Positions 36,028-47,639 of a DNA stretch of 64,000 nt are shown piece after piece. The notes beneath the pieces are model-generated. The model was not told the origin of the DNA, made no database searches, and saw nothing but the letters and a program-made list of their open reading frames with translations. Every line of letters begins with the position of its first letter. Positions within the stretch are counted from its first letter, which is position 1. The stretch spans positions 27,222,554 through 27,286,553 of the forward strand of contig OY741275.1 in NCBI GenBank assembly GCA_963514095.1, in the 5' to 3' direction. The stretch comes from Eutrigla gurnardus (lineage: Eukaryota > Chordata > Actinopteri > Perciformes > Triglidae). The position numbers and the translations under genes were made by a program.

Positions 36028-38507
36028 GATAGTGATTTGTTCTGCAGTTTCACGCCGTCGGCAGCGAGCAACACAAACACAGCAACGTGTTGCTCTGAGC
36101 TTCGGCAGACCTTCGTTCTGAGGCGCTCGGCGGCGGCGAACCCGAGGTTCATAAAAACAGTGTATGTTTAAGGTAATCCGGGAATCACACACACACTCAC
36201 ACACACACACACACACACAAGAACCTGCAGGTTTGGTTCAGCAAGACGCCGCTTCCTCTCGGGCAGCAGCGCGGCGGGCGAGTGATGGCGACAGAGGGAT
36301 TAGAGGCTTACAGGCGAGCACGAAGCCGCCTCTGAAAGGAAGTCTTACCGGAGTGGCTCTTTACTTTAACGGCCCTCGGGGACGGGAACCCGATACCGGT
36401 TTTATTGATGGGGGGGCAGAAGGTAAGTGGATTAGGCCGGCGCTTTCTCTGTAATGACACAAGATGGTTCGAGCTGGAAATTCATTAGTTCCTGTGAACT
36501 CCTGCAAAGTCTGCGTGTGTTGATGGACACATCAAACGTCCGGCGGCGGCGGCGGTCCGGCGGTGCGGGGGACCAGCGGTGGGTTTCTCCAGGGGCATCG
36601 GAGCATCACAGAGCTCGTAACTGTTTTATGGCACATCTGATGTTAAGGTTTCAAATAGAACAATGTGCATCAGTCAGGAGGGTTAGAATGCTGAACCAGA
36701 CCCAAAACATGACCCGCCACTAAGCCCCGCCCCTCAAACACAGACGGGCCAATCATAGCGTAGCTTCGGCTACGCTATGATTGACGCTAAACGTCATAAT
36801 CGTGACAGTTTTGGTCTCCGTTGTTGCAGCCCGGGAAGCTGGGAAGACGAGACGGTCGGAGAAACTGAACCAGAACCGTAAAGTCGTTTAAAAGCAAAAC
36901 GACGAGCTGAAAGACGCTAAAACGCTTCACGGAGCCGAAGGAAGCTCAAGATCCATAACTCTCATCCTGACAGATTGTTTTCTGATGAGATTAGAATCTA
37001 AGCAGGCGGCTCACAATGAGGGCTTGTTCCTGTGTTTATCCCGTTGCCATGGCGCCCTCATCCCCCCCCCCCCCAGATGTGTTGTGAAGCGGTTCCCAGG
37101 TCTCTGTCCCGGGTCTCTGTCCCGGGCCTGTTTACCTGATCCCACTCAGACCCAGCTGGCCTCCCTCGGTCCTCCATCAGTCTCTGTCATGTCTACACGC
37201 CGGCCTCAGCCAATCACGGCCCAGCCCCGGTCCCCGGCATCAACCCCTCGAACCCGCCGCCGCCACTACGATCCATCACCCGGGCTTACGAGGCGCTGCA
37301 CCGCCACTCCTAATTGTTCTAAAGAGGGAGCGCTACCGAGACCTTATCTCAGCCGGGTCGCCATCAGCTGGGATGGACAGCCAATCAGTGTGGAGGAGGC
37401 GGCGAGGAAGGAGCTCCACGCCGGGAAACGTCTTTACTTTCCTTTAAAAGAATCTCTGGATGTATAATGTATAATCTCAGACAATTAGTCGCATAAAAGA
37501 AAAACAAATCAAGGTTCACAGCAGGAATGTATCACGATATAAAAGCACAAATTATCGGGATCATCTTAAATATCATTATAAGTATCGTCTAACGAGCAGC
37601 CATGCATCACCCGGCCGGGCGTTTAGCAGGGTGTAGCCTCTCCCCGGGTGAAGACGGATGAGGTGTCTGGCCAATCAGACTCCTGATTTATGGCCCCGGC
37701 CCCGTAGAGCACAGGTGAGGGGCCGATCCAGTAATGAATGCGGCGGCGTGTTTTTGTTGCAGCCGGGGTCGTTTTAATTCAGGAGGATGAAACCAGATAA
37801 ACCAGTGGAGTGATGCTGATGGTTTCGCCCCCCCCCCCCCCAGTTTTCGGCCGAGTGTAAACGCGGCGGGCGAGCCAAGTCTTCCGTGAGCCCTATGACC
37901 CCGAGAAACAGCTGACGGAGACGCTGCCAGTTCACACAAAGAGCGTCCTCAGCGCCCCGATGACATCATCACCCCCCCCCCCCCCCCGACACTTGTAAAC
38001 AGGGCTTTTCTCTTTCAGAGGAAATACCCAAAACGGCTCACAATATGTGGGAGAGGGAGGCAGCACATCAATCTAACAGCCGTCTCAGCCGGCGGGGTCA
38101 CCGCGAGGTGAGGAGCCCCCCCAGGGAGACTTCTGTCCAGACCCCCAGGGGGGAGACTGGGGAGGATCTCCTGGACGGACCTGGTCTCCATCAAACCGCC
38201 TTGCCAAGTCCGTCCAGGACCCCGAACGTTATCTAAGACTGGATCCTCAATGATTTACGTTTAAAAAAACAGATCCTGAAGTGACCAGGATCCCAGAGAA
38301 CCGACTGTTGGTGGCACACAAGAAACCAGATCCTGAAGAGACCAGGATCCCAGAGAACCGACTGTTGGTGACACACAGGAAACCAGATCCTGAAGAGACC
38401 AGAACCGACTGTTAGTGGCGTTCATAATAGCAGAGCATCTTCAATGCAGGGGCCCCGGGCCCTCGAGGTCATCTATCCCCGATAAGATAAAACGAGCTGT
38501 TTATACG

Positions 38508-38543
<36 letters not shown>

Positions 38544-41500
38544 GTCTGGCCTCTCTCTTGAACGTGGAAACCTTCTCAAACTGGGAATTTGTTTTAACAA
38601 GAAACAGCTGTAAAACGGGTCAGAGGGCCTCGACCAACCGGATTGGCTGTCAGGTGACCCCCCCCCATCTAATAAGGAAGAGATGGAGATGATCTCAAAC
38701 CAGAGAGGATCTAAAGAGGATCTAAAACCAGAGAGAATCTAAAACCAGAGTGGATCTAAAACCTCTTCTTTTAAAGATCACAGGATCCAGAATTCATACC
38801 TTATTTTGAGGAAACCAATTAGTTTCTTTAAGTCTTAAAATATAATTGATTAAATTCTACTGATCAGTGTTTTTAGCAACCAGCAGAAGAAGTGACCATA
38901 TTTGGACTGTGGAGGAGCGACAGGTGGATCTGGAACTGGATCAGCCGCCTGGGTCTGACCCACAATAGACTTTCTGCAGACTTGTAGTTTTCCTGATGGA
39001 TGTTTATCATATAAACATGAATCTGCGATCAAAGTCCCAGCAGCAGCAGCGACATGCTTTGCTCGCCGTTTCCCATCTGTTGTTGTTTCAGCCAGCCGGA
39101 GCCTCAGAACGGGACAACAGCTGACCTGAGGTCTGATTTATGGACCGGCAGCCTCACTCGTCGGCTGGTAGATCAGCAAACAGGAAGTAGGGCGTTTAGA
39201 ACCAGAGAGAGAGACAGGCAGCTCGCTGGGTCGGGGTCCTGGTGTTTAGAACCAGAGAGAGAGACAGGCAGCTCGCTGGGTCGGGGTCCTGGTGTTTAGA
39301 ACCAGAGAGAGAGACAGGCTGGGTCGGGGTCCTGGTGTTTAGAACCAGAGAGAGAGACAGGCTGGCTCGGGGTCCTGGTGTTTAGAACCAGAGAGAGAGA
39401 CAGGCTGGCTCGGGGTCCTGGTGTTTAGAACCAGAGAGAGAGACCGGCTGGCTCGGGGTCCTGGTGTTTAGAACCAGAGAGAGAGACAGGCTGGCTCGGG
39501 GTCCTGGTGTTTAGAACCAGAGAGAGAGACCGGCTGGCTCGGGGTCCTGGTGTTTAGAACCAGAGAGAGAGACAGGCTGGCTCGGGGTCCTGGTGTTTAG
39601 AACCAGAGAGAGAGACAGGCTGGCTCGGGGTCCTGGTGTTTAGAACCAGAGAGAGAGACAGGCTGGCTCGGGGTCCTGGTGTTTAGAACCAGAGAGAGAG
39701 ACAGGCTGGCTCGGGGTCCTGGTGTTTAGAACCAGAGAGAGAGACAGGCTGGCTCGGGGTCCTGGTGTTTAGAACCAGAGAGAGAGACAGGCTGGCTCGG
39801 GGTCCTGGTGTTTAGAACCAGAGAGAGGACTCTGAGCAGGACGTCGTAATGCTACAAAATAAAAGTTTGTTTCGTTATCTCACACGTGGATGTTTCATGT
39901 TTTCTCCGTTCACAGAAAACAATCTCGTGACTATTTTTGCATCCTGCTAGATAAAGCGTCCCTGCAGAGCTGCACCTGAAACCCTGTGGATCGCCGTCCG
40001 TGCACGCTCGTTACGCGTCCACGTGCACGTGGCTGTCGGCTCCAGAGACGCGGCGAGCGGCCGGGACATTACTCAGCAACAACAAACAACAGGCCTCAAG
40101 ACGAGGACTCGTTTGTCACCGCCGCCGCGCTGACAGCAGCGAGCGGCGGCCGATAAAATTAGCTTCCACTGGCGTGACGCCGGAGAGTCGAGTCACCTCG
40201 GGGTGCGTCTGTGGGGGGGGCACCGCTCTCTGATAGGTCGAAGGGTCCGCCGGCGAAGGGTCCTCTCAATCACTGGGAAGTTGCTCCGGTTTCTACAACT
40301 TGTATCCACCAGGGGTTCAGACGGAGCCGGATCATCGTGATCCTGTTTTATTATCACGATGATGATGGATGACAAGAAATCACACTAAAACCAATCACTT
40401 CATTTTATTGATCTCAAATTAGCATCATCCATGTCAGATTTACATCTAAACATGTGTTACAGTCACGTCCAAACTCAAAGTGAGGTCGGACGTTTCTACA
40501 ACTTTTATTTTGTGGTTGAATGTAGTGAAGTACACTGACTCACCTCCTATTTAAGTTTTTACTGGTTGTGAAACCATCTGAATACTAATAATAGTAATAA
40601 TAATAAGCTTCTAAATGTTTTGTTGGGTCTTGCAACACAATCAGGGGTTCTCGGAGAACCAGAACGAGAACTACATAAAAGTTCCTCGTGTTCAATTTCC
40701 AAATATAAGAGACTTGTTGTGTACTTCTTCAGTAATTACTTACACTGTTCGTTAGTTATTAAGCCATTATCATCAGAGAAGATGTGAGACTTTAATCTGG
40801 TTGGACCGTTAATGTGGTCTGAAGGGATCGGGTCTGTCTTCGTGTTCATCTGGAACAAGGCTCACATTAATCCGGCAGGTTTCCATCGACTCCGAGTCTC
40901 TCCCTCTCTGCATCTGGACTGCATTGTGCTGTAAACCGGGTCAGATAGACCCGTACAAGGTTTCAGCATGTCAGAACACGCAGACGTCAAAATACAAGAA
41001 TCCGATTCCACGTGGAGGATCAGAAAGTCGGAGGTCTGCTGCTCCGAGGAGGCCCACGGAGACGAGGACGGAGACGGGGACGGAGACGGCGACGACAGCG
41101 ATACAATCAAGAAGTTTTAGCTAAAAGCATGCAGGTCTTGATTAAAGCCTGAACTCCCCGTAGACCTGGTCCCCCATGCAACCCGAGACCAGCCGAGCCA
41201 TGATTACAGACGAGCTGAAAGCACAGTTACTGTTTGACTTCGTGGTGGAGGGAGTCAGCGAGGGAACGATGTTATTTAAAAGGTTTTACACACAAATAAA
41301 CGGCATGAAAATGCAAAACATTCATATATATCTGGGGCTTTTATTGTGAAAGGTAAGAACGGAGGTGATCTGTGAATGTTGAAAGGAGTAATAAGGTTGT
41401 TTCGGACTACAGAGCCTTTACTCAATCTCTAGTTCCAAGTCTTCTTCAATCCAGCATGATGTTCATTTAGTACATTATGGTCCATTTAGAGTCCACCAGA

Positions 41501-44153
41501 CCAGAAAGCAGGGGATGATTTAGGGGGCGGGGCTTACCTGCTGATTGACAGGTCGCTACCAATGCTAGTTAGCTACTAAGATGACTTTAACACTTAGCTG
41601 TAAAGTTGACTTTGAATCACATGAAGCTAACTTTGTTAGCAGCTTCAACACCAGAATCCACATGGATCCAGATCCAGTAAGGGTGCCACTCTGATCCACC
41701 CGTTGCTCCTCCAACAGTCCAAATATGGTCACTTCCTTCTCTGGGTGCAAGAATCCAAGATGGCGAACTGCTGCACACTAATGTTACAATGTAACGATTA
41801 ATTCGCTTTCACTTCTTATTAACGTAAGTTAACCGAGTTGCATTATGGGAAATGTAGGATCTAGTGATTTTGCAGCTTAGCTCAAATATAAAGGGTTAAA
41901 GTTAAGAACAACGACTTTTCTTGTTGCTATTTTTTCCGGGCCACAGAGAAGGAAAACACAAAGCTAGACATGTTATGATACGATCTCCAGTATTATAATA
42001 ACAGCCCGTCGGGACCCGTACTTAGGGATCCTGACTAGAGGCCGTCCCACTCTGTCATTGAGCCCATTCTAGTCTGAAGAACCGCCACAGAGCTTCTATC
42101 AACATACAAAGTGAAACATTTGAGCAGCAGATTGAAGAGTGCTGGTTAAATATTTCTTACTGAGTACAACAGTGATGATTTCATCAAAGCTTCACATTCG
42201 AGGTCTAAAAAAAGTCCCGATAGGAACACGGGAGCGCTGGTCTCCGAGTCTCAGCGACATGGTGAAACAATTACAACGTGGACTTCAGCCAAACTCCCGG
42301 CTCCAGACCAGATCCAGATCTGATCCCGACTCCATTCAGTAAAGAGTAAAAAAAAAAAAACTTCTCTTCACTTCATTTATTAAACCAAGAAAATGTTGTT
42401 TTATACATCTTCAAGAATCAAAGAGACACTTTTGTTTTATGTAATAAACAGAGTAAAGTATCATTCTTCCACTATTTGTTCGGATACAAACAGAAACCAT
42501 CTGGCGTTCTCCGGCTGGAGATGGTCCTCCTACAGTTTTGGGCCTTGTGGCTTTTGTTTTGGCGGGGCCTTGATTAGAAAGCATTCTCCCTTTTTTTGTT
42601 GCTCTGCATCAAAGCAGATCTGGGGTTTTAACTGCTGCTGCCTGGCCCTCCATAATGATCCCCATGTGGCCCCCGTCGTTATCTCCATCCACCAACTCTT
42701 GTTCTTTCTGTGGGCGAAGGGTGCCACATGCTGCCACCGCGTTATCCTTTATCTGCTCTGTAAACCGGCCGCATCAGTCGCTCACGGCGAAACATCACGT
42801 GAAGTCACACTGAGTCTGAGAGGAGGAGTCACGGCGAGACGACTGGGTGTGAGTTTAGTGGCGTCGGTTTCATCACCGCGGGTCACCTCGCACGTCTCAG
42901 GTAGCCCGTCGCTGCTCTCCATGCGCCCACGCAGCAGCTCTGAGAATGTCGGCCTCGCTCTTATTTTGACACTTTCTGACTCTTCCACATCCTCCGGTGG
43001 GCTGGTGATGTCTTCTTCTGTGGTGTTCAGTGGTGGACGAGCAGAAACATCCCCGTGACCTCTGAGGACGAGAACGCAGTCGGAACAATAAGAACGGCGT
43101 TCCTCGCGACGCAGAAAAAGAAAAGACATCGACACAGACGTTGATCGTTCAAATGTCTAGATTTATAGTTGCTTATTATTACATGTATTCATGTTAAGGT
43201 GTATTATTGAAGATCTCTGGTCTCGAGGGCGAATGGAGGACTCTGGTCCAGGAAAAACTAAAAGTAAAAGTTCTCCTAAAACTAATGTTGTCTATAATTA
43301 ACTTCCTGTAAAATTTTATTTGGAAAAAAACGCTGTGAAAAGACGAATCCAGGAACCATCCGGAGCTTTTTGGCATAATTTGTTGTTACCTACCTGTAGC
43401 CCAGAGGAACAGCGTGACTCCATCGGCTGGATCGTGAGTCTTGGTGGAGTTATTCCAGGTCTGGAACTTGACGGGATCATTCCAGGGTCCGTTTATTCCA
43501 GGGATCCGTTCAGGGATCGGTTCATTCCAGGGATCGGTTCATCCCAGGGATCCGTTCAGGGATCTGTTGCCGGCGAGGCAGCGTATGAACTGTCTGCAGA
43601 GCGATGGAGGCCAAGCGGGAGGGGAAGCCGTGAGCGAGCGATTCCTCCGCACACAAAGACTCTATTTAAAGCAAAGCGCTCTGACACAGGGCCTATAGAC
43701 ACGGGGCTCCGTTTCTATAGCGATAGGCCGGCCCCAGCCATCCGATCCGGCCCCCGTCAGACCGCCACTTGTCAGCTCCTATTAGGGCCGGCGGTTGCCT
43801 CCGTTTACATGTGGTAACCATCACCCCCCCGGACCATGAGGTAGCAATCCGAACCCCCGGGGCCGCTCGGATCACTCAGACCCGGGATCACCTCGGGTTA
43901 TGTGCCGTGTTATGACAGGCTAATGGTGAGTGTGAGGAGGGGGGGGTGAGAAGGAGGTGGAGGAGATGCTGGTCGTTCACAAACATCAGTCGAAGCGATG
44001 GGATGTAACTCATGATTAACATTCAATAGTATTTAATAATAATTTAGATGTATCGATATAAAACATTTTATAGACTCAAATAACGTAATGGTTAAATCAT
44101 TACATAGTTTGGCCAGCAGGGGGCACTGCCATTTACAATAGCCACGCAGCCTG

Positions 44154-44193
<40 letters not shown>

Positions 44194-44428
44194 AGTATAT
44201 TTATTTGTATATATTTATTTTTACTCCATACTATTAGAATCAACATCCGTCCCAAAATGCTATCAGTCGTCCTCTGAAAATCTGAAAATGCAAACAAGAC
44301 CCGACAACTCAACCTTTAAATTCATGCAGTTAAACGGAGTAAAATGAAACTATACATTTATGATTTCCTTGCTGAATGTGAGCCTATACCCCCCCCCCCC
44401 CCCCCCACCTTCCCCCAACACTAACTAC

Positions 44429-44475
<47 letters not shown>

Positions 44476-44681
44476 GTATTGAGTTACTGGTTTGTAACAA
44501 AGGCAACAGTTAAGCTGAGAAACGCAACATTAAATCCTCCACAAACTCTTTACCATAAAAACAAATACAGGAAAGAATCATAAATAAATATTCATAAGCA
44601 GACTCGTTTTTGGAAGCTGTTCTGGTGAGTCACGCAAAAATGAATAGCTGCTATTATTGTTGTTCCATTACACACTCACAT

Positions 44682-44722
<41 letters not shown>

Positions 44723-47602
44723 TAGGCACAAGAGTCATTTCACAAAATCAGAGCTGTCCAGTGTTGACTTAACTCAATGCACACCTGCAAAAACAGCTTG
44801 AGTTGGTGATTTTATTCTGAAAGTCTCACGAGACACTAAATACTGGACGCTTTCACAGGAACGCCAACAAGGACTTCAGCTGTTCAGACTCCACGAGATG
44901 CCCGTCTCACGTTCTCTCTTCGTTGTTTGTTCCGCAAAATGTGAGAATAAGGCGAAGAAAATCCACCCGTCGCTCCTCCACAGGCCAAATATGGTCACTT
45001 CCTTCAGTGGTTGCAAGAATACCAAGATGGCGAACTGGAGGCTTCAAAAGGTCCACAAACTGACGAGTGACGTCACCATGCTCCTTCAGTAGCTTTTGGT
45101 GCTAACGCTAACTAATCATGTGCTAACACTAGTTAACGACATGCTAACGTACTCTGCTAATGTTAGCTCCCCAGGTTTGTACGTAGAAATGAACATTTCA
45201 GAAACCTAAGTCTCCATTCACGGACTTGCATGAGAGTCCACGGAGCCAGCGAGCTGTCGGACTCCGGTCTGAGTGGCCGATGCTACGCTGTGATTGGCCG
45301 GGGGGGGGGGGGGACTTAGCAGAAGGGTCAAATGCTTCAATCTGCTATAAAACGTGCCGTTAGCGTTCTCCTCAATCACGTGAAAGTCGTCACTTGAAGC
45401 TGAGCCTCGTTTAAACGGAGTGAGAGGCCAAGCGGCGACTGAGTACACAACGTAACGAGCCGTTGACGGAGAGTCTGAAGTTGAGATTTAACTCTATACA
45501 CTTATACTAACGTTTATAACTCGGGTCAATATTTGCTCACATCTGTCATCGTGAATGACGGAGCACGGACCCGTCTGGATGTTACCTCACCAGAGTTGTT
45601 GACTTCTGCATTAAAAGCTGGGCTGGTTTTGTGTAGTCTGTAGGGGGGTCAGGGTCACCAAGGCCCCCCCTCATCCTTCGGGCTCCAACACCTACAACTG
45701 GTCCGGCCTCACGGAAGGAAACGTGACTAATTGGCGTCCAGACACCCTACGTGTGCTAACGAACAGTCCACTGCAAGGAGGCAGGGAGACCTCCAGACCC
45801 GAAGGAAGGGGGTCCAGAACCCAGCGAGTCCGGGTCCGGGGGGCTTAGGGCCACTTCCTCCTCTATAATTAAGGCCTTATCCCACCGCACAATGGAGAAA
45901 TTAAACTGTAAAACCTTTCACAAGGTAAATTACTGCTTTTCCTGGGAGTCGGAGGAAGCGTCTTGATATGTAAACAATACCCCCTCTCCAGCTGAGCACC
46001 CCCCCCCCCCCCCCCCCTCTTTGTTCCGTGGGAATTCAGAGTCTCTCTGAGACCACAACGAGGATTTACAGTACCTTAAGTCAGACCTGTTCTGCCAAAG
46101 CTAACACTCAGGAGAATGTGCACTCGTGGAGAAAGCTACACGTTTATAGAATCTGTCTTTGGATAGTTTTAGCTGCTCATGCTACTACACTTTTATTTTG
46201 AAGTCATCTAGACTTCAAAATAAAATTTACAAAAAGGTCTGCTGATTGTTTAAAGGAGGTTTGATCCAACATGCCAGAGGACCTTTCAGCACCACGGTTT
46301 ACCGTCTAATCCCTGATAAGACAACGATCTGGAGGCTTGAAGCCACCGGGTCAAATACCCTCACTTAGCCTGAAATCTGAGTCTGATCCAGGACCCGATC
46401 CAGGACCCGATCCAGGACCCGCTCCAGCATCCGATCCAGGACCCGCTCCAGGAACCGATCCAGGGCGTTCTGTAGTTCTCATTCAGAGAGGACAATAGGA
46501 AGACAATGAAAACCCCCTTCTGGTCTCAGCACAAGTCTGGTAGACGCTTTAAAGGTGGTTGTTCTGCGAGTCTCCACCTTAAATGGTCCAAAATTAAGGT
46601 GGAATTATAAGTTAGCTAGTCGTATATCCATCAGGACCGGCCTGAAGCTAAGGCTTTCTGAATCAGTGACTTCTTTAAAATCACTTCTTAAAACTCACTT
46701 GCTTTTATGTGACGTCGCCCGTTTTAACTTTTTACTTCTATTTATTTGAATTCTATTTATTTATATTTGATTGACTTTCTTCATTAAAGGGTTACGATCT
46801 GGAAATTACCCCCACGGAGCTCGTTTCGAGTCTGAAACCATAAAAAGTAATCAGATTACAAAGATGAAAGAGTCACATGACTCATTCCTTCAGAGGAACG
46901 GCTGCTTTTCATTTCAAGTTTCTGACTGAGATCGTTCTGTAGAGTCCACGGCTTCAGATCCTCGGACAAACCAGTCCTGCTGCAGACCTGATCCTGTTGC
47001 AGACCTGATCTTGCTGCAGACCTGATCCTGTTGCAGACCTGATCCTGTTGCAGACCTGATCCTACTGCAGACCTGATCCTGTTGCAGACCTGATCCTGCT
47101 GCAGACCTGATCCTGCTGCAAACCTCATCCTGCTGCAAACCTGATCCTGCTGCAGACCTGATCCTGCTGCAGACCTGATCCTGCTGCAAACCTGATCCTG
47201 CTGCAGACCTGATCCTGCTGCAGACCTGATCCTGCTGCAAACCTGAGTCTGCTGCAGACCTGATCCTGCTGTAGACCTGATCCTACTGCAGACCTGATCC
47301 TGCTGCAGACCTGATCCTACTGCAGACCTGATCCTGCTGCAGACCTCATCCTACTGCAGACCTGATCCTGCTGCAGACCTCATCCTGCTGCAGACCTCAT
47401 CCTGCTGCAGACCTCATCCTGCTGTAGACCTGATCCTGTTGCAGACCTGATCCTGCTGCAGACCTGGACGTGTCCCGGTCCGCGTGAACAAGTCTGTATC
47501 CGCCGCCGGGGGACGACCCCGCCGCTCTATGAAGCCAGCGCCAAAACATTCTCCGGATTAACTAACAGAGTCGGGGAAATCACCTGGCAAACACAACAGG
47601 CT

Positions 47603-47639
<37 letters not shown>

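Noticed and set aside
36985..37467. Plus-strand open frame of 160 residues
   Set aside because: GC-rich intron sequence with no domain and no splice or poly(A) support.
42393..43058. Plus-strand open frame of 221 residues
   Set aside because: No recognisable domain and no intron or poly(A) context. It spans a block better explained as noncoding regulatory sequence.
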